A stretch of DNA of 23,628 nucleotides. Source: Elysia marginata (lineage: Eukaryota; Mollusca; Gastropoda; Plakobranchidae). Both the position numbers and the translations under genes were made by a program. A model generated the notes under the pieces. The model was not told the origin of the DNA. It did no database searches and saw only the letters and a list, made by a program, of their open reading frames with translations. Each line of letters begins with the position of its first letter. Position 1 is the first letter of the stretch. Shown here one piece after another: positions 11,201 to 20,153 of this stretch. Location of the stretch: NCBI GenBank assembly GCA_019649035.1, contig BMAT01010424.1:1-23628 (forward strand), written 5' to 3'.

Positions 11201-14200
11201 TTCACATTTAACCCTAGAAATATGTAAAAACAGAAGTTCCTTTTTTTCATTAGAACTAACACCTAGGGAAATAATGATGCAAAAATTTAATACTAGTGCT
11301 TTTAGGGTTAATGATAAAAGTCTGTCTGAGAAAAACTATCTCTGTGGCCTAGCGTTAAGACACTTGCTCAGAGATCAGGAGGTGCGTGGTTCGATCCCTG
11401 GCCGAGTCAAACCATGGACTTTAAAATTGGTATTAGCAGCTGATGCCCGGTGACAGAACAATGTGACTGGGTGTGGTGTACGCAAGCGCTTCTTACATCA
11501 CAGTGTGGCAGCACGCTTTCAATTGTCCACAGTCCCGTCTCTGAGTTTGATATAACCTCGAAGTTGACTGGGACGTTAAAATTCAAACAACCAACTGTCT
11601 GAGAAGGATTATGATATCAATAGTCTCAGGTACAAAAATTTCAACTCTGGAATTCAAGAAAATGTGAGAATACTTTTTAATAACATATTAGTACCTGATA
11701 CTCATTAAATTCTAAATCTCAGACCAGAAAAAAATTGCACGAACATGGTTTCTTGGTCAAGTTAGCATAAACAAATCCACTTCCCTGAAAGTCTTAGTCC
11801 TCCCATGTTTAATGTTGTCTCAAGTTGCGAAAGTATTCAAAATACGTTTTTTATTACACATGCTGAAAAGATGCCACTCTGTTAATTTTTTTTTCTGTAT
11901 GAGATGTTATTATAACCCTTTTAAGCTAAGGAAAATAAAGGAAATAGCATTTTTAAATAACGCCTAATCCACTAAAATGTTCTAAGCGTTTTACATGGGG
12001 TCTCCGATATGCCTTTACCAACCACATCACCTTCTGAACTCATAAAGGAGCAGCATTGTCAAGCGCATCACTCTAGCATACTTATAAGATCTTTCATTGC
12101 CTATACAAGTGAGGTGGATAACTATGTGTCTAAATAGCTTTTCTCAAGGACCAAATGGCGACCTACCAAAAGCTGAGTTTTTACCTCTAGACCACAACAA
12201 TCACATAAGAAGATTGGTGGATAATTATGTGTCTAAATAGCTTTTCTCAAGGACCAAATGGCGACCTACCAAAAACTGAGTGTTTACCTCTAGACCACAA
12301 CAATCATATAAGAAGATCAACTCTAAAAAATACACGGAGGTGTAGAACAACTCCAAGCTACAAGAGGGGGTTAACATTTTTTGCTGTATAAAGGTCAGAT
12401 NNNNNNNNNNNNNNNNNNNNNNNNNNNNNNNNNNNNNNNNNNNNNNNNNNNNNNNNNNNNNNNNNNNNNNNNNNNNNNNNNNNNNNNNNNNNNNNNNNNN
12501 NNNNNNNNNNNNNNNNNNNNNNNNNNNNNNNNNNNNNNNNNNNNNNNNNNNNNNNNNNNNNNNNNNNNNNNNNNNNNNNNNNNNNNNNNNNNNNNNNNNN
12601 NNNNNNNNNNNNNNNNNNNNNNNNNNNNNNNNNNNNNNNNNNNNNNNNNNNNNNNNNNNNNNNNNNNNNNNNNNNNNNNNNNNNNNNNNNNNNNNNNNNN
12701 NNNNNNNNNNNNNNNNNNNNNNNNNNNNNNNNNNNNNNNNNNNNNNNNNNNNNNNNNNNNNNNNNNNNNNNNNNNNNNNNNNNNNNNNNNNNNNNNNNNN
12801 NNNNNNNNNNNNNNNNNNNNNNNNNNNNNNNNNNNNNNNNNNNNNNNNNNNNNNNNNNNNNNNNNNNNNNNNNNNNNNNNNNNNNNNNNNNNNNNNNNNN
12901 NNNNNNNNNNNNNNNNNNNNNNNNNNNNNNNNNNNNNNNNNNNNNNNNNNNNNNNNNNNNNNNNNNNNNNNNNNNNNNNNNNNNNNNNNNNNNNNNNNNN
13001 NNNNNNNNNNNNNNNNNNNNNNNNNNNNNNNNNNNNNNNNNNNNNNNNNNNNNNNNNNNNNNNNNNNNNNNNNNNNNNNNNNNNNNNNNNNNNNNNNNNN
13101 NNNNNNNNNNNNNNNNNNNNNNNNNNNNNNNNNNNNNNNNNNNNNNNNNNNNNNNNNNNNNNNNNNNNNNNNNNNNNNNNNNNNNNNNNNNNNNNNNNNN
13201 NNNNNNNNNNNNNNNNNNNNNNNNNNNNNNNNNNNNNNNNNNNNNNNNNNNNNNNNNNNNNNNNNNNNNNNNNNNNNNNNNNNNNNNNNNNNNNNNNNNN
13301 NNNNNNNNNNNNNNNNNNNNNNNNNNNNNNNNNNNNNNNNNNNNNNNNNNNNNNNNNNNNNNNNNNNNNNNNNNNNNNNNNNNNNNNNNNNNNNNNNNNN
13401 CTTTTCTCAAGGACCAAATGGCGACCTACCAAAAGCTGAGTGTTTACCCCTAGACCACAACAATCACATAAGAAGATTGGTGGATAACTATGTGTCTAAA
13501 TAGCTTTTCTCAAGGACCAAATGGCGACCTACCAAAAGCTGAGTGTTTACCTCTAGACCACAACAATCACATAAGAAGATCAACTCTTAAAAATACACGG
13601 AGGTGTAGAACAACCCCAAGCTACAAGAGGGGGTTAACATTTTTTGCTGTATAAAGGTCAGATTGTGTCTCGCAGGTACATCACGCTATGTTAGTGGGCA
13701 CTCTTGTAGTTTCTTGCTTTGTAGAAGTCAGGAATGGTATTATGTATAACAAACCTTGAAAAACTGGGTTCTGTCATCCTTCTATTTTGTTGAAAGAAAA
13801 AAAAAACAACGATGAAAAAGAACTTGCTTGAATAAAACTCAAATATGCCTTTATAATAATAAAAATAAAAATAGTTATAAATGTTTCTTATATAGCGCTT
13901 TACCTTTGCCTATGGTAATGCTCAGAGCCCTTTACAAAGACAACACTTTCTTCAACAATTATATGAAAACAGCAGCGGGGAGATTCACAAAGACATAAAT
14001 TATTGTAAAATTCCTGATTATAAAAAAGACATAGTTAATTGATCAATAGATTTAAAAATTGTCGATTACTATAATATTATAAAACACAACAGTGGATAAC
14101 TATGTGTCTATAGTTTTTCTCAAGGGTTAAATGGCGACCTACGAAAAGCTGAGTCTTTATAAGCCTTGATTATTTACAGAAGATTGTGGGAGGCATTCTG

Positions 14201-17200
14201 TGAGTTCAGGGTTCAACTACCTTATAAAATGTAATTCAAGATAAGAGTTGTCTTGTTATGCACCCCTAGGATATGCGAAAGCTTAAAATAAATAGTTGTG
14301 TACTCGTTGATGTAAGTTAGACCATACTGCTTGCATACACCAACTGAATAAGTTGCTTTATTTTGATTCAATGCCAAATGTTTTGTAAGTTGCTAGAACA
14401 AAACATCATGCACTAGCTGTGTAGAGTTTTTGTATTTTATTGATATGTAGGCTTTATTACTTATTTCCCCTAGGAAATGGGTAAGAACTGGGAGAGCCTG
14501 CAGCAAGAAGATGCCCGTCTGATTAAGAATAAAGATGAATCAGATGAGGAAGAGTAAGTGGCATAGTTTAAACCCTTCGGTGCCAGGTTTCTATGTTAAA
14601 AAATGTTTTATTTTTAGAAGTAAAATTTAAACTTGATTTTTAAATCAAACATGTGCTTGCATTTAGTTCACTTGGGTCATTAGTTATAACTTTTATAACC
14701 AAATTATCACCCCTGTTCTTATCATCAGTAAGGCTTCATCTTTTTGGGAAAATTTGATGTCAACTACAACAAGCTTTATTGTAGGGATGGCAAAATACGT
14801 TTATCTTATCAATTATTTTAACAATTATTGATTTCATTTTTAAAATTGAAATAATGCAGTTGGAGACAATAGCTGGATCTCACCCACTCTGCTCATGTCA
14901 TCTCCAACCACTAATTGCCTCCCTTGATCAACAGTGTATTGAGCTTTGTTTGTGAAAGTAAAACAACTGCTTGATTTGGTTATGTGTTTTCTGTTTCCAG
15001 TGAATGGGCTGACTGGAATGATGAATGCCAGCACAAAGTTGTCTGCTTGTTTTGTGATTCAGCCTGCTCTGATCAGCAAGATCTTCACAAGCATATGAAG
15101 GTTGAGTTTGTTCTGTCTGAGGCTCTGACTTAAACTAATACTGGATTATGCAGAAGCTGTAATTTCTTAAACAAAGGTTTTATTACAGAAGATCAGACTT
15201 TTTCTTTATTTACTTCAAAGTGAAGACTTGAATAGAGGAAGAAGTTGTGAGCTGGGCATCATAACAGATAACTTGACTGTCTGTGTCTGAATCTTTTTGT
15301 TGAATGATTTTTTTTTTTTAACTTGATACTCTGTCATGTTTTCTTCATAAATGTAAATTGTAATCTATGATCAAATGCTAATTTCTCTTGTTTCCTATTC
15401 CCATTAAAAAGAAAATTTATTAATGTGTTTGACTTTTCTTTTTTTGAAACAAATGCCTTCATTCTTATCCTAGCACTCATGGATTAATTGCAAGTTTTAC
15501 TCTCAACTATTTTTTCTTTGCTTAGAGGATATTTTTTGGTGCAGATATTTTTTTAGATGTTTTTGTATTTTCTATTTTATCCTTTTGATATGCATGAATT
15601 TGAATCATTTAAATGGTAACAGCTTGAGAAATTAATTTTTGTTTTTGCTTGAACATAATCGCACCTGGTTCATTTCACACACAAGCACCTAAAAAGCTTT
15701 GAACAATGATTTAGTTGCAACATCTCGAGCACTGAAAAAGAGCAGCAACAACATTGGCTTGATTAGAAATACACCTAAACGGCTTTCCGTTATAAAAATT
15801 ACTTAGGGCTTTCCGATAGCTTACGACGTTTAAAAAATTGTTTTTTGAGAATTATCTTGGTTTAAAAAATGTCTCTTTAAAACTTTTATTATGTTTTTTT
15901 TTTTAATGTTATTTCTGATGTGAAGTTTGTAAGTGCCCAGAGCATTCTTTAATGATTGAAATTTTGCGCAATATAAATTGCTTTCAAATAAATTTCCTGA
16001 ATCAAGAGGAGAATTAAGGCCTGACTGTTTGTGAGGAAAGGGAGAGTTCCATTTATTACAGTTTTTTTTTTTCTTTTTGGGGGACAAACATTAATTTCCT
16101 CCAATTTTTCTCTTACCTACAGCTAGTATTTGGGTATCATGATGATTTTTTTTCTTTTGAAACAGTAATTTTGATTTTATAATTTTTTTTTTATTGCAGT
16201 TAGATGCAAGCATTAACTGTACTATAATTGTTTATTAGAATTTTATTTTATTTTTATTACCTTCATTAAAAACATTTAAATTTGGGGAGGAAAATAAGGT
16301 TTAAATGACAAATAGTATTTTTATTTGAATTGTTAGTTATCTGAAAATATGAATAACGCTTCAATGTATTTTGAAAGTCAAGTACATGACTGTCATTTAA
16401 GCCTATAATTTTTTCAATTTTTTCCTTTTTGAAAGGGGCCGAAAAAAAGACGGGTGGGGGTAAGGGGGTGGTGGTGACAGGAAATTTGTTTTAGAATGAC
16501 TTGTTGTAAGGCTGTCCTTAACATAGGTCAAATTTGTCATCAAATATATGATCTGATAACAAAATAAACTCTGAAAGATCCAATTTTTCAAATGCTGATT
16601 ATCAAGTACATCCATATTAACTACAGCACTGCAGTTTCTGATTAGGTTTCTTTACAAATTAAGACTGCTTGAGACTTTTTTTTTTTTGGAAAAGGCAAAT
16701 TATGTTACAGCCCAGATCATACAACTTGAATATTTGCTTAATTTAAACTGTTTTCAACTTCAAGTCACCGATTTCACCCTTTTACTGTAAGCTCTACTGA
16801 TAATATAAAGTCTTATTTTGTTCCCTCGAGTTTCAAAATATACGCACTGGACTTGGAATTATAATAGCCCTGTGAAGTTTGTTAATGTTGTATAATTTAT
16901 TTTGGATACATGAGGTACTGGATGTGTTGTTGAATGGGATCTTACATCTTGACTGTTTACTTGCTACAGGAAAACCACGCATTTGATTTGCAAGACGTGA
17001 ACCAGAAACTTCAACTCAACTTTTACCAGAAAGTCAAGCTCATAAATTTCATCCGTAGACAGGTAGAACTATCCTTGTTACATTGTGTTTGTCTCGCTTG
17101 CAACCGTTGGAAATGATGAGGATGTTGCAGTTTTTACATTTCAAAGTGTTCATATTCGGAACAATACATTTTTCCAAGCTTCCTAGCATTAAAAATTTCA

Positions 17201-19545
17201 TAATACTGTGAAGCAAAATATAGGTTGGTAGGTCTGCTTCTGTTGTTTTGATACTTTCAGAAAAGATGGAAAACAGAGCATCAACTCTTTTTGGTCAGAA
17301 TTTTTCATGCTCCGTAGAAAAATAATTTTTTTTATGTGATTCAAACAAACGTCAAAGTTGTTTGCTGTCAGTTTTTGCTTTCTGCAAGAAAGCTCTCAGC
17401 TTTGCGTATCTTTCACTGTGAGGAAATTTAGTGCGCTTATCAAAATTTGTACAGAGTTTGCTTTGTCTCAGTCGAGGAGGAAACAAAAAATATACCAACC
17501 TTTGGCAAATACTGTGAGTGTCCTTATGGTATAAACAGAAAGAGTTAATCACGCTGGAAGCGTTCTCATGGTGAAGAAAAGTTTAAAGTTGTTTTTTCAA
17601 AATAAGAATTTCCGACATCCTACTGCTCATTTGTCTCTTGTTCAGCACAAATGAGTCAAATCATAGGATTTTTTTTTTTTAGAAAACACCATAAAGTTAA
17701 AGGCCTGTTTTTCTTCTTTTTCCCTTTAAACAACAAAAGTTTTTATATCTTTCCACAAAATATTCGAAATCCTCAAACCAGTCATAATATTTAAAATTTT
17801 GTTAGACTTTTGGAATCTTAGAAAAACGTCTTGTTGAAAACAGCACTGCCTTTGAAGGTAGAAACTGCAACATCTAACACATTCACACAGGAAGCGAGAC
17901 ATTCAGACTTGGCGTTAGATATTTAATATCATCAGTCGTTCTTTGTTGGTTTTTTCTCACATACATACACAATGTTCTACATTTTTATTAGTCATCTTCT
18001 TCTCTGCTTGTCCTGCCAAAATTAACCCATTTTTGCTGTGCTTGGTTTTTTTTTTTGTCCTTTTTTTCTCTCTGTCTCTTTCTATTGCTCCCTATCTGTT
18101 GTTTTTGACTTGTCCTGTCTGTCTCTAAGTATTCTGTCAGTTGCATTGCTCCTGATAAGCCACAATATAGGTGAAACATTAATTTAAATAATGTTATAAT
18201 TTACAATCAATTTTTGTTCTTTCATTGTCAGGGAGACAAGTTGTTTGACTAATTACTGCACACAGTGAAAGCCTTCAAAATCCAAATTCAAAATTCTCAC
18301 AATTTAAAGTTTTCTGAGAGCAAGTTTTCTTTTCCCCCTTTGAATGTGTTACACTTAAACTCACCTTTTAAGTTTGGTGAGGTTTATTTCTCTTAGGGCA
18401 AAGTTTATATAGTTTTGTGAGGTTAATTTCTCAGAGGGCAGAGTTTATAAGATGATTTTCCTTCTGCTCCCTTGCAGTTTCACTTCTTTGAAGCATGTAT
18501 TGTAAGGTTTATGACAAGAGACCAGCCACCTATGCTGTGCCTAGGCAAAGCAACGTATATACAGAGTATGAAATTTAGAAAAATATGCAAAAAAAATTAA
18601 CAGAACTTAGTAAATCTTGCATATACACTGGTTTGATGTAGTAAATAGTGTGATTTAGAGTGCAGTTACATCGCTTGCCTTCATCACAAGACTAACACTG
18701 GGATAAGGATTCAAATTAAAAACAATGGAATACAAACTCAAATATTGCATGTATGTCAATATTCTTGTCCTGATTAAAGCTACCAAAAGTGTGCCATCCC
18801 AAAACCCACATGCAGGTGTCTCTGACCCCTACAATCACTGAGTTGGTCAGAGAATAAATATGGAAATATTATTATTATGTGAGAAAGGCAGGTGCTTGTA
18901 ATGGTTATAGAACAGAGCATAATATAAATATGATTCCTTTTGTATAATTTGAGTTCTCTTGATTCAAAATTGTTTGTTTATTCTTGAAAAATTTGAATTA
19001 TGATATTCCTACTACCTCTCTCTCTCTCTATTTGTATGATGCATTGACTAGTTTATATTCTTGGTTGTTTCACACTTTATTTTACATCTAAGCAGTTTGG
19101 GTGGCACTTGTACTTGTGGACTTTTCATGCATCTCTCGTATTCAATTGTGTGCCAGGTTTACCACAAAACCTGCTATGGGTGCCAAGAGTGTTTCCCAGA
19201 CAAGCCTCAGCTGACAGCACACATGACCAAGGACACTGACCACATCAACAAACTTCCAGAGGCCAGCATTTGGGACCAGTCACAGTAAGTACAACTCCTT
19301 GAGCTTCACAAAGCCCATATCATAGAGGTAAACTATAAGGGACACCAAAATATTACAAAAAAAAATAACAAAACAAAACAAGGTAAACATTGAGCTGAGC
19401 ATTGCATTGCACATAAATGTAGGTTAAAGACAAAATAATGTTGGGCAATAAGTTGCATTTGTTGGCCATCACCTCTTTTTTCTCACTTTGCAGGTATATG
19501 AGGCTTTTGTTGCACCAATCCCAATTACCTGTATTTGTGTTTTGA
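3988..19545 (+). CDS. ZNF277: ZNF277 orthologue, multi-exon gene model (5' end not determined, 3' end uncertain)
   Basis: Joined from exons 3988-5287, 5645-5736, 6561-6643, 7460-7551, 8259-8323, 10501-10546, 10950-11082, 14474-14553, 15001-15100, 16970-17062, 19157-19284 and, less surely, 19494-19545. All introns are GT-AG and phases agree. Counting from ATG 4026 the protein is about 741 residues, against about 450 in human. Five C2H2 fingers are visible: C383/C386/H401/H406, C499/C502/H516/H521, C550/C553/H566/H572, C633/C636/H649/H654 and C688/C691/H704/H711. Family signatures include IADV after finger 1, EYDRFYIINYM after finger 3, LNFYQKVKLINFIRRQ after finger 4 and WDQ after finger 5. 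From the family: mammalian ZNF277 is reported to bind Polycomb BMI1 and ribosomal protein uS5/RPS2, so nuclear and ribosome-assembly roles are plausible here by inference. The visible start lies after a splice acceptor, so the real first exon may lie upstream or outside the window. Confidence 0.93.
5288..5644 (+). other. ZNF277 intron
   Basis: Runs from donor GTAAGG to acceptor CTCCAG. Nothing else is seen in it. Confidence 0.85.
5645..5736 (+). CDS. ZNF277: ZNF277 exon, residues 421-451
   Basis: The acceptor CTCCAG precedes 5645 and the donor GTAAGT begins at 5737. It encodes YLRYWKERLKTRPIHEFCSK and onward, matching the human stretch RYILYWRKRF..ITDFCSVI. The first base completes the codon split at 5286-5287, and the exon ends one base into the next codon. 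Confidence 0.93.
5737..6560 (+). other. ZNF277 intron with TAGATCTA-rich stretch
   Basis: Runs from donor GTAAGT to acceptor TTATAG. Positions 6062-6117 hold several overlapping TAGATCTA-type words. No mobile element is recognised. Confidence 0.8.
6561..6643 (+). CDS. ZNF277: ZNF277 exon, residues 452-479
   Basis: The acceptor TTTTATAG precedes 6561 and the donor GTAAGT begins at 6644. It encodes EKEEFYLLCDALPEDKDIRE followed by QLQRKKL, which matches the conserved NYFLLCDVLPEDRILREELQ block of the human protein. It ends in phase 0. Confidence 0.94.
6644..7459 (+). other. ZNF277 intron carrying a 94-bp insertion
   Basis: Runs from donor GTAAGT to acceptor TTATCAG. Apart from the insertion at 7103-7196 it is plain AT-rich sequence. 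Confidence 0.85.
7091..7208 (-). mobile_element. Short retrotransposed fragment with target-site duplication
   Basis: AATAATGATACT occurs at 7091-7102 and again at 7197-7208, flanking a 94-bp GC-richer insert at 7103-7196. Read on the minus strand the insert ends in a repeated TAACG tail, as expected for the 3' end of a non-LTR retrotransposon or SINE with a microsatellite tail. The insert also has an AGGTTGG...CCAACCT inverted repeat. The parent family is not identified, so a 5'-truncated LINE or a SINE fragment are both possible. Confidence 0.65.
7460..7551 (+). CDS. ZNF277: ZNF277 exon: Gln/Glu-rich linker and first half of zinc finger 2
   Basis: The acceptor TTATCAG precedes 7460 and the donor GTACAA begins at 7552. 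It encodes EQVLAQQQREREETKF and then CRQCLFCKQTFCGNR. C499 and C502 are the two zinc-binding cysteines of finger 2. The human counterpart is EILEQQQQERNDTNF..CMFC. The exon ends two bases into an arginine codon. Confidence 0.93.
7790..7875 (+). repeat. Purine-rich tract
   Basis: Low-complexity A/G-rich stretch with almost no pyrimidines, in the intron before the exon at 8259. No further function can be read. Confidence 0.6.
7925..8235 (+). mobile_element. tRNA-derived SINE copy (family A)
   Basis: A box A-like ATGGCTCAATTGTTTGCGCG near 7935 is followed by a decayed box B. The body contains CAGTCCACCCA and TGTAAAATGGGTACTGGCT, both also present in the copy at 23265-23628, so the two belong to one dispersed family. 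No clear target-site duplication was found. It lies in an intron and ends shortly before the acceptor of the exon at 8259. Boundaries are approximate. Confidence 0.7.
8259..8323 (+). CDS. ZNF277: ZNF277 exon: second half of zinc finger 2
   Basis: The acceptor TCTGACAG precedes 8259 and the donor GTAAAT begins at 8324. It encodes SVLFDHLLRDHMFHMGQPDN, which supplies the zinc ligands H516 and H521 and the conserved QPDN turn (human GLPDN). A SINE ends only some 20-30 bases before the acceptor. Confidence 0.92.
8550..9790 (+). repeat. Nested minisatellite: 39-bp units flanked by 64-bp units
   Basis: From 8601 to 9303 the repeat TTTACCATGGTTAACAGTCT and onward recurs every 39 bp, for 18 full periods; a 1-bp insertion precedes the next unit at 9382. 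From 9401 the period becomes 64 bp: CCATCC at 9401, 9465, 9529, 9593, 9645, 9709 and 9773, with one 52-bp interval. The 64-bp unit is the 39-bp unit plus about 25 bp running from ACCATCCTATGATAGAAGCT. A copy of that extra block also precedes the 39-bp array at 8552. Because 39 is a multiple of three, an open frame of about 300 codons runs through it, but it is intronic and I do not call it a gene. Confidence 0.9.
9791..10500 (+). other. ZNF277 intron remainder, no feature seen
   Basis: AT-rich sequence with homopolymer runs between the minisatellite and the 46-bp exon. Open frames on the minus strand lack any recognisable content. Confidence 0.6.
10501..10546 (+). CDS. ZNF277: ZNF277 46-bp small exon
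   Basis: The acceptor TACTTTTCAG ends at 10500 and the donor GTAAGT begins at 10547. It encodes FTDELFDLIQFKLD, equivalent to human NEFLCTLQKKLD. It is short enough for gene finders to miss, but phase and homology fit on both sides. Confidence 0.9.
10547..10949 (+). other. ZNF277 intron, no feature seen
   Basis: Runs from donor GTAAGT to acceptor GTTTCAG. AT-rich, with nothing else recognised. Confidence 0.8.
10950..11082 (+). CDS. ZNF277: ZNF277 exon: zinc finger 3 and conserved core
   Basis: The acceptor CGTTTCAG precedes 10950 and the donor GTGAGA begins at 11083. Finger 3 is C550-x2-C553-x12-H566-x5-H572, the longer H-x5-H spacing seen in this family. It is followed by RRINPKNKEYDRFYIINYM, nearly identical to human. 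This is the most conserved stretch in the window and the firmest basis for the gene assignment. Confidence 0.96.
11322..11605 (+). mobile_element. Complete tRNA-derived SINE with perfect 11-bp target-site duplication
   Basis: CTGTCTGAGAA occurs at 11322-11332 and 11595-11605, bounding the element at 11333-11594. It has a box A-like GTGGCCTAGCGTTAAG and a near-consensus box B GGTTCGATCC, the RNA polymerase III promoter of tRNA-derived SINEs. A non-tRNA body follows with AATGTGACTGGGTGTGG, and it ends GACGTTAAAATTCAAACAAC, a tail type I associate with molluscan SINEs. The intact duplication suggests a fairly recent insertion. Confidence 0.88.
12113..12400 (+). repeat. 103-bp tandem repeat, left of the gap
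   Basis: GGTGGATA begins units at 12113 and 12216, giving a 103-bp period. The unit contains CTTTTCTCAAGGACCAAATG and GCGACCTACCAAAA. After the second unit comes a run with ACACGGAGGTGTAGAACAAC that stops at the gap. Its last 263 bases match the first 263 bases after the gap. Confidence 0.88.
12401..13400. other. Assembly gap of exactly 1000 N
   Basis: One thousand undetermined bases. The round number suggests a placeholder rather than a measured size. It lies in the 3.4-kb ZNF277 intron and is bounded by near-identical repeat sequence on both sides. No exon of the family seems to be missing here, since the protein reads continuously from 11082 to 14474. Confidence 0.98.
13401..13663 (+). 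repeat. 103-bp tandem repeat, right of the gap
   Basis: This block aligns without indels to 12138-12400 at an offset of 1263, with 7 mismatches in 263 bases by eye. It starts at the first base after the gap, and its partner ends at the last base before it. Confidence 0.9.
13881..13946 (+). repeat. Dispersed repeat fragment with imperfect AGCGCTTTAC repeats
   Basis: TATATAGCGCTTTACC is followed about 45 bases later by CAGAGCCCTTTACAAAG. Paired AGCGCTTTAC-type words like this are common in dispersed repeats of invertebrate genomes, as far as I recall. No ends or target-site duplication could be set. Confidence 0.45.
14093..14155 (+). repeat. Solitary diverged copy of the 103-bp repeat
   Basis: GGATAACTATGTGTCTATAG, CTCAAGGG and AATGGCGACCTACGAAAAGC match the 103-bp units at 12113 and 13401 in order, with several changes. 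It is truncated at its 3' side and lies about 430 bases beyond the main block. Confidence 0.75.
14474..14553 (+). CDS. ZNF277: ZNF277 exon, acidic linker (residues 592-617)
   Basis: The acceptor TTTCCCCTAG precedes 14474 and the donor GTAAGT begins at 14554. It encodes EMGKNWESLQQEDARLIKNK and then an acidic ESDEEE run. Human has ELGKSWEEVQLEDDRELL. A 3.4-kb intron holding an assembly gap separates it from the previous exon. Confidence 0.92.
14554..15000 (+). other. ZNF277 intron, no feature seen
   Basis: Runs from donor GTAAGT to acceptor TTTCCAG. Nothing else is recognised. Confidence 0.8.
15001..15100 (+). CDS. ZNF277: ZNF277 exon: DEWADW motif and most of zinc finger 4
   Basis: The acceptor TTTCCAG ends at 15000 and the donor GTTGAG begins at 15101, a weaker but valid form. 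It encodes EWADWNDE, like human DWSDWEEH, then VVCLFCDSACSDQQDLHKHM. C633, C636 and H649 are zinc ligands; the last ligand, H654, is in the next exon. Confidence 0.93.
15101..16969 (+). other. ZNF277 intron, no feature seen
   Basis: AT-rich with many T homopolymers and a short G-rich patch near 16450-16475. I found no mobile element with defined ends, and the small open frames on both strands lack support. Confidence 0.65.
16970..17062 (+). CDS. ZNF277: ZNF277 exon: end of finger 4 and conserved LNFYQKVKLINFIRRQ block
   Basis: The acceptor TTGCTACAG precedes 16970 and the donor GTAGAA begins at 17063. It encodes ENHAFDLQDVNQKLQ, with H654 of finger 4, then LNFYQKVKLINFIRRQ. That block is near-identical to human LNFYQQVKLVNFIRRQ. 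It is exactly 31 codons, phase 0 on both sides. Confidence 0.95.
17063..19156 (+). other. ZNF277 intron with low-complexity patches
   Basis: Contains a pyrimidine-rich patch (18040-18085), a local 40-bp duplication (18371-18450) and a CT microsatellite (19014-19028). No gene or mobile element is recognised. Confidence 0.65.
18371..18450 (+). repeat. Local 40-bp tandem duplication
   Basis: GTGAGGTTTATTTCTCTTAG at 18377 and GTGAGGTTAATTTCTCAGAG at 18417 start two similar segments, each continuing GGCAAAGTTTATA or GGCAGAGTTTATA. The period is 40 bp, two copies. Confidence 0.75.
19157..19284 (+). CDS. ZNF277: ZNF277 exon: zinc finger 5 and WDQ motif
   Basis: The acceptor TGTGCCAG precedes 19157 and the donor GTAAGT begins at 19285. 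It encodes VYHKTCYGCQECFPDKPQLT and onward, then INKLPEASIWDQSQ. Finger 5 is C688-x2-C691-x12-H704-x6-H711, one residue longer between the histidines than in human. The WDQ motif matches human TWDQ. It ends two bases into a codon. Confidence 0.94.
19494..19545 (+). CDS. ZNF277: Candidate ZNF277 terminal exon (uncertain)
   Basis: The acceptor is the best in the area, a long pyrimidine tract ending TTTGCAG at 19493, and its phase fits. It would add YMRLLLHQSQLPVFVF before TGA at 19543-19545. This does not match the expected tail, where human has YYFPTYENDTLLC. The same frame stays open after the TGA to 19761. A different acceptor at 19719-19720, with a poor pyrimidine tract, would instead give VFFPDFTTQWESLVQI and a stop at 19770-19772, which keeps an FFP resembling human YFP. 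Neither is secure, and the true last exon could also lie elsewhere. Confidence 0.4.
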
Positions 19546-19595
19546 GAAGAGAAGGCTTTTATGTTAGTGGCCTTCTTCTTGAAGACAGAGAAAGC

Positions 19596-19710
19596 CAATG
19601 AGGGTGATGGTGATATGGATGGTGGTACTGCTGAAGATACAGCGCAACTGTTGGTGGTGAGGAGGGAACTGCTTGTGGTGGTGGTGGCGATGGTGATGAT
19701 GATGATATTG
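19596..19710 (+). repeat. GGT/GAT trinucleotide-rich stretch
   Basis: Dense GGT, GGTGGT and GATGAT words. In one frame it reads as acidic-glycine residues and in another as Val/Met-rich residues, so whether it is coding is unclear. It lies just 3' of the candidate terminal exon and may be 3' UTR or a shifted C-terminal coding region. Confidence 0.6.
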
Positions 19711-20153
19711 GAGAGTTTAGAGTATTTTTTCCTGATTTCACAACTCAGTGGGAATCTTTAGTCCAGATCTAGATTCTTAATCCCGATCTAGCTTTGCTAT
19801 CTATGCCTACATTTATTGTTGGAACATTTCCCCGATTGGCTTAGCTAATCCTCTAGAGAAATTCAAAGAAAAAAGCAGAGTTGATTTTTTCAAAATGTTT
19901 GTGAACTGAACACACATGTGATATTAAATCTAGAAGTTCTCAAAGCAGAGGAGGCAGTCTTCAAACTTGATTAAATTAATGGGACAGCTGGAAGATTTTC
20001 TTGCCTGGAAAAACGGACATTTAGCGTTCCCAATATTAGTCAGTTGTGTGTGACCCTGAGGTTTGTTCCATAAATAACCTACTTTCACTTATATCTAAGA
20101 AACCAAAAATGGCAGCACCCTCAAATTTGATTAAAGTAGCTTTATTGTTTTAT

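Noticed and set aside
12358..13439. Open frames of about 350 codons across the gap
   Set aside because: They consist almost wholly of N and carry no information.
16403..16615. Minus-strand open frame with a proline-rich stretch
   Set aside because: The prolines come from a G-rich low-complexity patch on the plus strand; there is no splice or homology support.
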